64,000 nt of DNA from Voacanga thouarsii (GCA_026120185.1 JANUWF010001053.1:1352501-1416500); one strand, 5' to 3'. Shown: positions 1-12,129, numbered from the stretch's first letter. Numbers and translations: made by a program. The notes: a model not told the origin generated them from the letters alone.

Positions 1-315
1 TCCTGTCGAATTTCGGGTAAGAAAACACGCACAAATTATTTAAAATTAGCGATCAAAATATAAATAATATTAAACTTAAAAATATATAAGATTGTTTATT
101 CTTACTAGCGTTTGGCGTGATCGATCAGTGACATATTAGCCCTTCCTCGACCCGTCGTGAAACATGTGGATGCATCTAAAGATGTCGATGTAGCTAAAGT
201 CAGGACCTAACTGTCTCCGCTATCATTGTAACAAAAAACAACTATATGTTAATTTTTATGATGGACTAAGTGTAAAATAGCAGATATATCGAACAGTAAA
301 AAATTGTATACTTAC

Positions 316-594
316 CATCCACTCCTCATACTCAATAAAAGAAATGGATCCTCTTGTGTGCGATGCCTCACCAGTGGATCTATTCCCCTTAGTAGCAGAA
401 GAGATACGTTGCCACCTATCGGATCCCTAATGCTCCGATAAAGCAGCCCAATGGTCTGGAGAAATCCACTTGAGGCAGCTACTCCCATGCTTCTTTCGAG
501 CCTTCGACAATATGTTTGAAAGTCTAGCCTTACACTTCTTCTCCCAATTAGCCTGGATCTGTGCGGCATGCTTAGGGTGCCAACAGAAGAAAGA
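316..594 (-). pseudogene. CACTA second-ORF transposase exon (Ptta/En/Spm, PF03004-like), broken
   Basis: Read on the minus strand from an ACAG acceptor before 594 to a GT donor after 316, the peptide starts SFFCWHPKHAAQIQANW, continues with a basic KARKKHG stretch and KWISPDHWAAL, and ends GSISFIEYEEWM. The tryptophan-rich and TRGSISF-like motifs are those of the plant Ptta/En/Spm transposase family (PF03004), the second ORF of CACTA elements. One in-frame TAG follows ALSEH in the middle, so this copy is dead. The longer open frame over the same bases is a shadow; only this frame carries the family motifs. It lies downstream of the TNP2 part, as expected. Confidence 0.75.
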
Positions 595-907
595 CTGTAA
601 AATCAAAGTAGCCGTTACAAGTAACTACAAGTAAGAAAATATATTAAAAATACTAAAAATACTACAAGTAATAATTACAAATCGAACTCATACTCTAAAG
701 ATCAAACCACATGTTTCGAACATCAATCAGAACTGTGAGAAGGTAGCATAGACTCTAGTATAGTGTCGCATAAAAATCTCCACTATCTTCTTCACACATC
801 GAACCGAATGTGTAAACCTATTTCGAGAAAATAGATTTTGTAATATAAGACAAAGTTGTAATTTTGCGAGGTAAGATAAGCGTATAATAAGCAATTATGT
901 AGTCAAC

Positions 908-1141
908 TTATGAGTCCCCAACCGGCTCAATCATCAGGCACATATCCTTAGTACGTGGAGCGCCAACTATGGATCCCAAAGAACCTGAGATCGGGGTAGG
1001 GACCTGCTCTGATCGGTCCTCGTCTGGGGGTAATAGCTGTGGAGCAGGTATACGAGGCGCGATGCTCAGGGACGGTGTCTCATCCGCCCTCGATGACTCA
1101 TGAGTCGCTGACGGATCATCGGGTAAGGCATCGAAAGCCAT
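908..1141 (-). pseudogene. Probable 5' exon of the CACTA second ORF
   Basis: A 77-codon open frame starts MAFDALPDDPS and is rich in Pro, Ser and acidic residues. Its position between the TNP2 C-terminus (1299-1727) and the PF03004-like exon (316-594) on the same strand fits the low-complexity N-terminal exon of the second CACTA ORF. The residues alone do not identify it. The 310 bases between it and the PF03004-like exon would be intron. Confidence 0.4.
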
Positions 1142-1298
1142 ATGTGATTGGAATTATTTAAAAACATAAAAATGGTCATATTTTGGGAGAATAAAAAAAA
1201 TAATAAATTTAAAAGTATAAAGCAAAATAAAATGCTTATAATGTAACAATAGTAGAACTAATAATTGTTTCTATACATTAGTTAAACTTGATCCTAGT

Positions 1299-1727
1299 CT
1301 ATGGACTTCCATCATCATCGGATGAGTAGCCTTCCACTTCGTCGTCTGTAGTGGATCCTGTCTCCCATTCTTTTTCCTTGTCATCATTTTCAGTGTTCGG
1401 TTATGCTTCCTCCATCATTAAGCCCGAATCCAAAACATCGATTGTATCTCCAATACCGGACTCATTTGCTAATCTTCCAAAGTTGTCATCCTCAACACAC
1501 AGATTGATTGCCAGTGTGTCATCTACTTCCTCCTGATATGGTGCCTCAACAACGGGTGCATCAATGACATGTCGAGCTTTTTATTTACAAACAGCTACCC
1601 AATCAGATTTTGGTCTTTTGCACCCCGGGTAGGATAGGAAATACACTTGAGTTGCTTGTTGAGCTAACACAAATGGATCATATTTTTGGGTAATTCCTCT
1701 TGCAATTGATGTCAACAAATTTGTAGT
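1299..1727 (-). pseudogene. CACTA TNP2 transposase C-terminus (DUF4216-like), broken
   Basis: The minus-strand frame reads ITQKYDPFVLAQQATQ, then VYFLSYPGCKRPKSDW, then an acidic tail ending EGYSSDDDGSP and a stop at 1299-1301. The YDPF-LA-QA-QVYFLSYP-WVAV pattern is the end of the DUF4216-type region of TNP2 transposases. There is an in-frame TAA after VAVCK and a TAG in the acidic tail. Its upstream part is cut at about 1727 by the retrotransposon and resumes beyond 7884. Roughly 60 residues between the two parts are not visible, so the insertion seems to have been accompanied or followed by a deletion. Confidence 0.75.
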
Positions 1728-3173
1728 CTTGGAAAGGTATTTGGTTCATTATTACAAATTTTTGGGATAAAACGAAGCAAAAACGTCGCAAAACAGAGGA
1801 GAGGCGGCGCCGGCCAAGGCACTGGAACCGGCGCCGGCCATGCACTGATGACATGAACTTTGAGGCGACAAAAAATTGTCAAAACAAACCGAAACAGAGC
1901 GGAACTGGCGCCAGCTCCAATAGTTAAGGCGGCGTCGGTTGCATTCTAGACTACATGGTGTTGAAATCAAGAAAAAATCGGCGAACGAGTAGAAAACCAT
2001 AACATAACCGACGCCGGCTCCGAGAGCCAAGGCGGCGCTAACTGTGCTCTGAGGAAAAGGCAGGATTGTGATTTTTCTACGTGGTTTTTGGTAATCTGTG
2101 GAGTTTTAGTATCTTTCAACTTCTACTCGGCCAAGAACACTGCACCAACGAGTTTAGACACTTCCCAAGCCTATAAATAGATGGAAAATACAAAGAAAAA
2201 TGGGAGAATTCATTAATCATCACCGAAAATCACTCAAATCAAATAGGAATTCTTCAATTCAAGGAGGATTGTGCAAGAAGGTTTTCAAAGGAAGAAGAAT
2301 GAGGCTTGTCTACGAGTGTTTTCTTTTAGTTTGTTTTCTTTTTTCTTAAACAATAATATATTAATTGTTTTATTATAATTCGACATTATTGTAGATATTC
2401 ATGATATTTAGAGTTATTTGATCTTTTGATTAATTGATTATTCTTCTTGGTATTTAATTACATGTGTGTATTACGAAATTAATTGATTGTTTCTTTTCAT
2501 TAGCTTGCTAGACCAAAGAGGTTGATGGTGGTTTCAATTGATTAATTTCATATTTATTGGCTGTTAACTTGCTAGACCAAAGAGGTTAATTGCTGAGGAT
2601 TAAGTAATTAAAGGTTAATTAATGTTTGTCAGACCAAGGATTCATTGATTAATTTCATGTTTTAAATTTGCCAGACCAAGACAATTTACTTAAGGATTGT
2701 GTTTAATGCGTCTTTTGGGTGAGTTAGTTGAAACAGACCAAGTAATGCTAATTTATCTAGAGGATAGTAATTTCATAGATTGACCATTGAAGTAAATCTA
2801 CTTTAATCCTTCATGATGCCAAGAGAATGATTAACTATGATAAAGATTGGATGCTTTAAGATCATGTTTGTCTAAACAATAGCTTGAGTTACATACTTCT
2901 CCATCCTTGACATGTATATATTTTTATTTTTAGTTTATTTTATTTTATTTTCCTTTTTATTTGTTTTTTACTTTATTGAGTCTGTTAAATAATGAAAGAA
3001 AAGTGATTAATACATACTTGTTCCTGGAGGTTCGACACTCATTTGAAACCTATGCTATGTTAATGATGAGTACGCTTGCTCCTATGTGTAATTTGGGGTT
3101 AACATTTTAATTTAAACTTGATTAGGAATGTGCTTATTTTTGTATGATTTTTTACTCAAATCTATATGCATCA
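1728..3173 (+). repeat. 5' LTR (5'-truncated)
   Basis: It is near-identical along its length to 6475-7883, with scattered substitutions. It carries an extra short segment near 1810-1840, where a GGCGCCGGCC motif is present twice. It ends GCATCA at 3173, directly before the primer-binding region. Compared with the 3' LTR the first roughly 110 bases are missing at the junction with CACTA sequence. Confidence 0.85.
2171..2180 (+). promoter_or_regulatory. TATA box of the 5' LTR
   Basis: CTATAAATAG lies about 990 bases before the LTR end, and the same box is conserved in the 3' LTR at 6889-6896. This is the expected place for the U3 promoter of a plant LTR element with a long R/U5. Confidence 0.6.
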
Positions 3174-3179
3174 AGTCTT

Positions 3180-3198
3180 TTGCACCGTTGCCGGGGAA
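3180..3198 (+). other. Primer-binding site, tRNA-Asp type
   Basis: TTGCACCGTTGCCGGGGA follows the 5' LTR after a few bases. It differs at two or three positions from TGGCGCCGTTGCCGGGGA, the PBS commonly seen in plant Athila/Tat (Ogre) elements and usually assigned to tRNA-Asp. The same type recurs at 40600-40620. Confidence 0.7.
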
Positions 3199-3579
3199 TA
3201 ATATCATGAAAGCTTGGATTTTGTTGATTTAACCATGTAAATTTGTTAATATGCAAATATGTAAATATGTACAATTGTTCTTTTTGAAAAAAGGTGCTAT
3301 CTTTTATAACTTGTGTCTCTTTGTATATTCTTTTAATTTAATTTACTAACTTTTATTTTGTTGTAATCATGAATTCTGTTATTTAACTTTCGTCTTATCT
3401 TTGCTAGGTATTAGCCTTGGTACATGATCTAATGACCTGAATGCGATATAGTAGATTTCGTTTTATTTCATTTTTATTTCTTTCTTCATGAATTGAATTG
3501 CATTATTCATCATTGCTGCATGTTCATCATTTTTATTTCATTTTTCAAAAAAAAAAAACATTAGTGTATTAATGATAGA

Positions 3580-3888
3580 TTGGCAAAATTACAAGCTAAC
3601 ATTGATGTTTTTAGTGAGACATCATTAGAAGCATTAGTGAATTATTTGGTTGCCAATACAAATTCATCTGTTCAGTGGCATGAAGAAGCATCCAAATGTT
3701 TATGTGATCGAAGGAAACAATTAGTTCAGATTATTGAGGAGACTCATGAGTTTATGCTAGCCCGTACAATTGACCATAGAAAAAAAAGAGAGGCTATGAG
3801 GGACAATTGCATGATGTGGCAGGAGAAGTATTTGATTCTACTCTATGTGCTCATAATTCTAATATTTCCTTCTCACATGATTTCTTAG
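3580..3888 (+). other. Short open frame inside the retrotransposon, no recognised domain
   Basis: A 102-codon frame starts MAKLQANIDVFSETS with a charged, coiled-coil-like middle (HEEASKCLCDRRKQLVQIIE) and then degenerates into hydrophobic sequence. It may be a remnant of a gag-like or element-specific ORF. I see no CCHC knuckle or other family motif. It is listed only because it is the most protein-like stretch of the interior. Confidence 0.25.
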
Positions 3889-4645
3889 GCCTTTCTCACT
3901 TCTTGGAGAACAATAGTTCTAATAATGATGTCTGGAGTTTAACATGCCTCAAGAAGTTGGATTTATCATTCATTCTAAGAAATCCTTTGAGGATGTTGAC
4001 GAATTCTACCCTTCACCCCAATTTCAGGGAGATAACTTAATCTTTGTAGAAGTATCGAAAAGTAAGGATTTCCCAATCCTATCTTTAAGAACTCTAATAC
4101 TAAGTTTAAAGGGGGTATTTTAATTGATGCATCCGTTAGATACCCTGTGCACTCATATGTTGAAAAAGATATTTATGTGTCTAAAGAAATGTTAGAGAAT
4201 GAGGTTTATGTGTTTTACCTTGCTGAGACAAATCGTTTTCATGAACCTTCCATCTTTCAAAATCCTCTATTCTTTCTACATTCATTATGCCTACTTGGAG
4301 CCTTAATTTCTTTTCCAAAAGGACTAATGAGGAAGCATGATGAGTGTCAAGAGTTTTTGTTGTATTTTTATTTTTTTTAAATTTATTTTTTTTAATTTAG
4401 TATTTTTCTTTAGTTTGTTTTCTTTTCCTTAGGTATGTTTGTATTTTATTATTATTTTCCTTGTGCTTTTATTTGTGTTTTATTTTATAGGAATAAAGTC
4501 TTCTTCGACAAGCCCTTCTCTTTACCTTAAGTTTGGATATCTATTAGAGCATTATTGCACTTGGGAAGTATTACTTCAACTTTCTCAGCCATTATTATTT
4601 TTAGTCCCTTTGAAGATGTTTTCTTGTGTTTATTTTTTGCCAAAA

Positions 4646-4910
4646 AGGACATTGTCCAATTTAAGTGTGGGGGAGTGGTTTGGTGATATACTTTGTCCAA
4701 ATTTTTATCAATTATCTTGGTGTTTTCTTAGTATTGAGCTACTTTGAGATATTTTGAAATTAAGAAATAATTTTATTTTGGGCACACTGTAATAGAAGTA
4801 TTGTCTTTCTTATCTTTTCTCTTTTATATTTTTGGTCACATGACATTGTTTATTCCTTGTTTAGTTATTTGGCCATTAAGGACAATGTCCAGTTTAAGTG
4901 TGGGGAAGTG
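4646..4910 (+). repeat. Two copies of a GGACAATGTCCAATTTAAGTGTGGGG-type motif
   Basis: A segment reading roughly GACAWTGTCC, then ARTTTAAGTGTGGGG, occurs at 4646-4676 and again at 4881-4910. Related copies occur in the interiors of two other elements, at 41474-41504, 41681-41704 and 62562-62591. Its purine-rich end resembles a polypurine tract but is not next to an LTR. The inner palindrome GGACATTGTCC is imperfectly conserved. Confidence 0.6.
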
Positions 4911-6344
4911 ATTGGATTGAAAATTCTTTTATGCATATACTTTATCCTTCATGTGAGCAAAATTTTCAAAATTTTTATGACTTTCTTTGAGATTTCAAGC
5001 TATATTTTTAATGCATGTCTTTATGATAGACTATAGAGCATATGTTCTAGATCATTTATGGCTTATGCATGACTTTTTGCACGCACTTGGACGAAGTAGT
5101 TCTTGATCGAATGCTTTGCATTGTTCTTAAACGTATTTTTCTACTAAAATTCATGGAGCATTCTAGAACTTATTTGAATATCTCTCGAGGCGAAATAAGA
5201 AAGACAATCATGATTTAACTTAGAGATGACGGTAATAGGCCTTCTTTAGATAGTTTGAGCTTTTCAAGCCTACCTATTTTTTTTCCCTAGTGCCTATTTT
5301 GAGCCTATATTATTGATTTCTTTCTTTAAAACCCGTTACTTTGTCCATTGCTTGTTTCGAGAGTTTGAATAATTTTCCAAATCTTTATACTCTTGATGGA
5401 TAAAAGTATATGCAGGAGCATGTTGAGAAAGAATACTTGAAAAAGATCATGACTTATTACTTTTAGTCATGTATCAATAGTGTGTTGAGCTGGAGAAAGA
5501 AAAGAAAGAGAAAGAGGAATTGAAAATAAGAAAAGAAAAACAGAAAGCTGCTAGAAAGAATGGAAAGAGAAAAATAGTGAGAAAGAAGAGAGCTGCAACA
5601 GTGAAAACAAATGAGTGAACGAAAAGAAAATTGAGAGAGAAAGAAAAGAAAGATCACAAGAGGAGTGGTGATTGAGCTGTAAAAGTTAAGTTTATATCAA
5701 ATCTTTGACACCATTGTTGAAAATTATGAGTAATCTTGTGAAAAATAGGGAAGAGTTGATAAAGAAAGTAAAAAAGATGAGAAGAAGAAGAGAAAAAAGA
5801 AAGAAACGCAGGATTTGCTTGAGCTGAGCTGTAATTTCTAAATAAGTTTGTGGTTTGATTGATTTCTGGAATAGGAGAGCAAGAAGAGTTGGAAATTATT
5901 GATTCATTTTGTTTATCCTTTTCTTGTGAACTCTTACCTTCTTTGATTTTTGATTCTCTTATATTTTTCGTTTGATAAGCTACATTACAAGCCGTTAGCC
6001 TTGTATTACAAGCTTGAAAGTCCTACTTGACCTAAGTAAAATCATAATATGTCTTGGATTAATGGAGAGAGTGTATGAAAGGTAAGCCTATGGAATGCAT
6101 TTTTTTTTTTTGAATTAAATTCTTTCTAATGGTTCGAGAATATTGTTAAGTATTGAGATAGTTCTACTAAGTCATTTATCACTTACACAAGTCTTGCATT
6201 TGTTGTGAAGGATATAGTAGCATGTGTTTTATGTTCTTGAATGAAGAAAGCATTGAGGATATTGTTTTGAAATTGATTGAGTGATTTGATTAAACCTTAT
6301 GTTTCCCTACTTGTCTTTGATACTTTGCTTGAAGACAAGAAAAG

Positions 6345-6363
6345 AGTTAAGTGTTGGGGAATA
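6345..6363 (+). other. Polypurine tract before the 3' LTR
   Basis: AGTTAAGTGTTGGGGAATA lies immediately upstream of the LTR start TGATAGGGGC at 6364. A parallel TTAAGTTTGGGGAAATG precedes the LTR start at 63659, supporting both boundaries. Confidence 0.6.
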
Positions 6364-7883
6364 TGATAGGGGCTAAATTAGTCGTATTTTTTTCTAGTTA
6401 TTTGAGGCTCTTTTGTGATATATTTTGTTCAATAACTAGTCATATTCCTTCATATTTGAGATTTTATCCTTGAAAAGGTATTTTGTTCATTATTACAGAT
6501 TTTTGGGATAAAACGAAGTAAAAACGTCGCAAAACAGAGGAGAGGCGGCGCCGGCCATGCACTGATGACATAAATTTCGAGGCGGCAAAAAATTGTCAAA
6601 GCAGACCAGAACATAGTGGAACCGGCACCGGCTCCAGTAGTCAAGGCGACACCTGCTGCATTCTGGACTACATGGTGTTGAAATCAAGAAAAAATCGGTG
6701 AACGAGTAGAGAACTAGAACATAACCGGTGCCGGCTCCGAGAGCTAAGACGGCACCGGCTGTGCTCTGAGGAAAAGGCGGGATTGTGATTTTTCTACATG
6801 ATTTTTGATAATTTTTGGAGTTTTAGTATCTTCTAACTTCTACTCGGCCAAGAATATTGTACCAACGAGTTTAGACACTTCCCAAGCCTATAAATAGATG
6901 GAAAACACAAAGGAAAAGAGGGAGAATTCATTGATCATCACAGAAAATTACTCAAATCAAAGAAGGAATTCTTCAATTCAAGGAGAGTTGTGCAAGAAGA
7001 TTTTCAAAGGAAGAAAAAGTAGGCTTGTCTATAAGTGCTTTCTTTTAGTTTGTTTTCTTTTTTCTTAAACAATGATATATTAATTGTTTTATTGTAATTC
7101 GCTATTGTTGTAGATATTCATGATATTTAGAGTTATTTGATCTTTTGATTAATTGATTGTTCTTCTTGGTATTTAATTACTTTGGTGTATTACGAAATTA
7201 ATTGATTGTTTCTTTTCATTAGCTTGCTAGACCAAAGAGGTTGATGGTGGTTTCAATTGATTAATTTCATATTTATTGGTTGTTAACTTGCTAGACCAAA
7301 GAGGTTAATTCCCGAGGATTAAGTAATTAAAGGTTAATTAATGTTTTCCAAACCAAGGATTTATTAATTAATTTCATGTTCTAAATTTGCCAGACCAAGG
7401 CAATTTACTTAAGGATTGTATTTAATGCGTCTTTTGGGTGAGTTAGTTGAGACAGACCAAGTGATGCTAATTTATCTAGAGGATAGTGATTTCATAGATT
7501 GACCATCGAAGTGAATCTACTTTAATCATTCATGATGCCAAGGGAATGATTAATTATGATAAAGATTAGATACTTTAAGATCATGTTTGTCTAAACAATT
7601 GCTTGAGTTACATACTTCTCTATCCTTGACATATATATATTTTTTATTTTTTATTTTATTTTATTTTTTATTTGTTTTTCACTTTATCGAGTCTGTTAAA
7701 TAATGAAAGAAAAGTGATTAATGCATACTTGTTCTTGGAGGATCGATACTCGTTTGAATCCTATACTATGTTAATGATGAATACGCTTGTTCATATGTGT
7801 AATTTGGGATTTACGTTTTAATTTAAACTTGATTAGGAAGTTGTTATTTTGTATGATTTTTATACCCAAATCTATACGCATCA
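6364..7883 (+). repeat. 3' LTR
   Basis: A 1520-base LTR starts TGATAGGGGCTAAATT and ends TATACGCATCA. It has its own TATAAATA box at 6889-6896. CACTA transposase sequence resumes directly after 7883. The short tandem AGACCAA-type phrases around 7225-7470 are also present in the 5' LTR. Confidence 0.85.
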
Positions 7884-10825
7884 ATGAACCTAGCAAAAAC
7901 AAAGTGTTAATGCACATTTATTATCAATGTAATTTATTTTAAAGTTCCATTTTGGATTTGCTCAATTCATATAAGTCCTGAACCATCCAACAAATTCCGA
8001 ATCTATTCTCCTATCTACTTCAGGGTCTGTTATACTCGGCACATGCAACTGCAAGTCGTTTTTGAATTTTCTTAAATGACCAAAATGAACACATATGGAT
8101 ACTTATTCTAAGTATTGCCATAAAAAATCCATAAATGTGCAATAAGTATACTTACGTAATGTATGATTGAACCTCTTCAAAGTTTAGGTATATGTAATTT
8201 ATGGCAGCCTTAAATTCATCCAGAGTAAGATATCTATTCTGAATATTTCCCAAAACCCTCCCTGGAACGGTGCATATAGATAAGACACTATCACTTGAGT
8301 TTGTATCGAGAACACATTCATCATTCTGAGCCATAGTTGTATGTCGAGTCTACACATGTGGCTCAAAATAATAGGAGAAGAATGTAGATGCCTCTTCAAC
8401 TAAATAAGCATTGCAAATTGATTCCTCCACTCTCGCCTTATTTTTAACTTTGGTCTTCAAACGATATAAGAACCTAATGCATTTTTTACAGTCAAAACTG
8501 ATTCACATAGTGGATGTATATATAGATATAATAATACATAATATTTTACCTCTTGAACAAATACATCCATTTATATTGAACAGAGCCACCAACCCTGGCC
8601 TCGTATGGCAAGTGGACCATAAGGTGCTTTATCACGTCAAAGAAGCCAGGTGGGAAGATCTTCTCCAATTTACAGATGAGTAATGCAATATTATCTTCCA
8701 ATTGCTTCATATGAGTTGTAGAAAGTTTAGAAGAGCATAAGTCGTGATAAAAGAGATTGACTTCAGTTAAAACATTTCAAATTGACACCGGAAGTAATTC
8801 TTTAAATGCAATTGGAAGCAACATTTTCATAAACACATGGCAGTCACGGCTTTTCATACCCAACATTTTAAGCTCATTCAAATCAACATACCTGCTTAAA
8901 TTCGAAGCATATCCATCCTAAAGTCGCAAATCTCTAACCCACTCAAGTAGAAGTCTCTTTTGTTTGGGTGTAATAGAGTATTTAGCCTTTGGCATTGATG
9001 CCCTCCCATTACCCAATCCAATCACATATAATTCAGGTCTATCACAATATACCTCTAGATCACGTCATGCCTTTACATTGTCCTTTATTTTTCCCTTTAC
9101 ATTCATGACTGTGTTAAAGACATTATCGAACACATTTTTTTTCATAGTGCATCACAATTATGTTATAACAAATTAAATGTGTTCTCCAATATGGCAAATC
9201 CCAAAAGATACTCTTTTTAGCCTAACTATGGTAGATGCCTTTGCCATCATCCCTACCAAGCTCCACATCTGTCTTGGTTATTTTTGGTAAATGGCACACT
9301 CTATCCCACATACCATTTCCAGAAGAGCATTATACAGGGTGTGCCGTCTCACGATCTTTATCCTTTCTAAAAGACCTAGCGTCTCTTCTAGATGAATGAT
9401 CTAAAGGCAAGAAGAGCCAGTAGTAGTCAAACCAAGATTATTTACCTCCATTTTGCAAGTGAAATGATTTTATCTGCTCCTTGCAATACGGACATACTAA
9501 TCTGCCAACTGTGCTCCAACCACTTAGCATCTTATATGCCGGGAAGTCGTTTATTGTCCAAAGAAGTACTGCTCGCAAACAAAAATTCTATTTCTTGGAA
9601 ATATCATATGTAAAGACTCCACTAAACCACATCATCTTTAATTCATTTACCAAAAGTTGTAGATAGATATCAATTTTATGCTTTGGATTCCTAGGTCTCG
9701 GGACAATGACTGTCATAAACATAAATGGATCCCTCATGCACATCGAATGAGGCAAATTATATGGAGTAACAATAATAGGCCAACAAGAGTATTATTTCCC
9801 CAACATTCCAAATGGTGAAAATCCATCTGTGCATAACCCAAGATACACATTACGAACTTCAGCTGCAAATTCAGGATGACTATAGTCGAAGTGTTTCCAA
9901 GCTTCACTATCGTGTGCATGGCTCTTAACATCCTCTTCCGGTCAACTCTCCGCATGCCATCTTATATGCTTCGCTGTTATGAATGATGCAAACAGTCTCT
10001 GCAATCTGAATGTTAATGGGAAGTAATACATCTTTTTGAAAGGGACGTCTTTCTATTGTTTATCTTTTTCAACTTTCTTCTTCGCTATATATCTGCCATG
10101 TCCACAGAATTTGGAGTCCCTCCTATCACCGTCGTCCTTTCAATAGAGTGTGCATCCATTTGGGCAGACATCTATCTTCTGAACAAGTAGCCCTAGACCG
10201 GATACCAACTTCTTTATTTAATAGAAGTCATCCAGAAGCTTATTACTACTTGGTACTACCTCCTTCATCCATTACATCACCTGATTAAAGCATTTCTCTG
10301 ACACGTTTTTTTCAAATTTAATATTCAAAAGTCGATAAACAACTGATAACATACTGTGATTCTTGCATCCATCTCATATAGGAGTTTTTGAAGCTCTCAG
10401 CATGTTATAAAATTTCTGTGCGTCCGGGTTAGATGGTTCTTCAACATTCTCGGTGATGAAAGTTCAGTTGAAAATTGATGTCTCACTATATCAATCACCA
10501 TATCTCAAAATTGACTATTAGAGCTTGACTCGACTACAGTCGTATAAGTGCCGGTAACTGAGGCTAGCGACGGATTAATACCCTCACCATGACTAGTCCA
10601 TCTTCGGTAATTAGCAATAAAGCCAAATCTGTACAGGTGCAACTCTACTTCATCAAGAGAAAGGTACGTTTTGTTTTTATACTTTCCACATGGATGCCTT
10701 ATAACTAAGGCTGGACCAGTTGACAAACAATACGCAATGAATCGCTTGACCCCTTGTTCAAACTCATATGTAATTCCTTTAATCCCCTGTATGTATCTTC
10801 TGTACATCCAACTACGATCGTCCAT
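7884..10825 (-). pseudogene. CACTA TNP2-like transposase (N-terminal and core regions), broken
   Basis: The minus-strand start at 10825 gives MDDRSWMYRR, followed by IRHPCGKYKNKTYLSLDEVE and LHLYRFGF; this is the plant transposase-associated domain (PF13963-like). Further on (about 9950-9660) HDSEAWKHFDYSHPEFA, then YSCWPIIVTPYNLPHSMCM and VIVPRPRNPKHKIDIYL are hallmark motifs of the TNP2 core (PF02992). Near 8310-8150 CTVPGRVLGNIQNRYLTLDE and LNFEEVQSYI match the later DUF4218 region, and SEFVGWFRTYMN (near 7990) leads towards DUF4216. Several stops interrupt the frame, including one after FSPFGMLGK. This is the catalytic gene of the CACTA element and is dead. Confidence 0.8.
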
Positions 10826-11006
10826 CTATATTTAGGCCATAACCATGTAGTTTATTAGAACTTGTATAATTCGAATGAAGAACCATGGTGATTGCAAAGG
10901 TCGAGGACCCTAATATACTCATTATGAATTATAGAAGAAAGATTGAATAATGATACCGAAGAAATACTATCAACTATCGAGTTGTGTATTCTAAATCCTT
11001 TAAAAA

Positions 11007-11360
11007 AATTTGACAGAGTTTCCCTTATAACTTGAATGTTTTCTAGGCACAAAGCCACCTCAATTCACCCAACATTCATTGTAAAAAACACGCAAAACAC
11101 AAATAATCTCATAACAATTAATCAAGACAATAAAGTATTCTACACAAGGAAGCTAAAACAAGAAAAGAACATATGGAAATACACTAGATAAGAAACAATA
11201 AACATTTCTTGGAATTATGCCACCTCAATTTTAAAAAAAAAAAAATGACGGAGTTTCCCTTATAACTTGAATATTTTCCAGGCACAAAGCCACCTCAATT
11301 CACCCAACATTCATTGTAAATGGTACACAAAATACAAATAACCTCAAAACAATTAATCAA
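11007..11360. repeat. CACTA-associated dispersed repeat, two partial copies
   Basis: A segment beginning GACAGAGTTTCCCTTATAAC and passing through GGCACAAAGCCACCTCAATT to CATTCATTGTAAA occurs at 11007-11110 and again at 11245-11360. Related copies are at 14140-14270 and, inside the other CACTA element, at 49482-49600. Its presence upstream of the transposase in two different CACTA contexts suggests it belongs to CACTA internal noncoding DNA. Confidence 0.65.
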
Positions 11361-12129
11361 TAACGCAAGTAAAGCCCCCCTGAAAAGGAACAAAACATCA
11401 GGAAAAAAACCAATTGTAAAATTCCAAGTCCATTCCTAGAAGCTTTCATCACTTTTCAATTCCCCTAATCCACCAATTCTCTATGCTATTTTATTGTACA
11501 ATGAGAGGATTAAAGGGTGTTTTGATGGAATATGAAAGTGGATTATGTAGTATATAATTACTACAAACAAAGACGAACAAAAGGATAATGTTATTTTGTA
11601 AGAAAAATACTTGAAACAATAGAAAAGATGGGACTATTTTGCCTTAGCAGTTCTGCAAAGATAATGAGTCTATACAATTGGAATTCATAAGATTGTAGTT
11701 GAATGTCTTACGAGCATTTTGAGCAAATTTGAGGTTAATCAGAGTTGTATGTGAAAAGTTATACAAAAATCAAGATAGGGTGATAAAGTTGAAAATCTAG
11801 AAATTGATTTCAAAAAATTGGAATTAATTTGATGTTTCAATGATGTTCAAGGGATGAATGAAAGGTTGAGAAGACTTATGTAAATCCTATATTCATTTGA
11901 AGAAAAGAGATAAGCAAGTGAATAAGGGGTTTTGTTATGTGAAGAAATACTATTTCAATGAAGAAATAGGAGAACTAGGAAATTAGCAATTTCAATCTAT
12001 ATTTCCTAATTCAAGCTTTACACTCAAGAAAGGTATTTTAAACCTTAAGCTATGTAAGTTAATTGGCTTAGTTAAAGGTTATAGGTTATAGTAGAAATAT
12101 ATGGAAGCTTTACATATGATTGACTGGAG

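Larger units (their letters stand above)
1728..7883 (+). mobile_element. Non-autonomous Ty3/gypsy-type LTR retrotransposon (LARD-like) nested in CACTA transposase
   Basis: Two directly repeated LTRs (1728-3173 and 6364-7883) flank 3.2 kb of internal DNA. The internal DNA begins with a primer-binding site and ends with a purine-rich GTTGGGGAA tract before the 3' LTR. The right LTR starts TGATAGGGGC and ends GCATCA. The left LTR lacks about the first 110 bases of the right one, so its outer boundary and target duplication are lost. I find no protease, reverse transcriptase, RNase H or integrase in the interior, so it would depend on proteins of a related Athila/Tat-like element. Both flanks are pieces of one CACTA transposase. 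Confidence 0.85.
1..11360 (-). mobile_element. Decayed CACTA (En/Spm) transposon body, split by an LTR retrotransposon
   Basis: On the minus strand the order is transposase-associated domain (10825-10505), TNP2-like core (about 10450-7884), TNP2 C-terminal DUF4216-like part (1727-1299), then the second ORF (1141-908 and 594-316). That is the ORF order of plant CACTA elements. The transposase is interrupted at 1728-7883 by a plus-strand LTR retrotransposon. Several in-frame stops make it non-functional. The 3' end lies left of base 1. The 5' end could be either CACTA-type terminus at 18506 or 19166, but the 7 kb between is itself full of insertions, so I give only the coding body here. Confidence 0.7.

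Noticed and set aside
312..569. 85-codon open frame on the minus strand
   Set aside because: The PF03004-like transposase motifs are in another frame over the same bases (316-594), so this open frame is a shadow.
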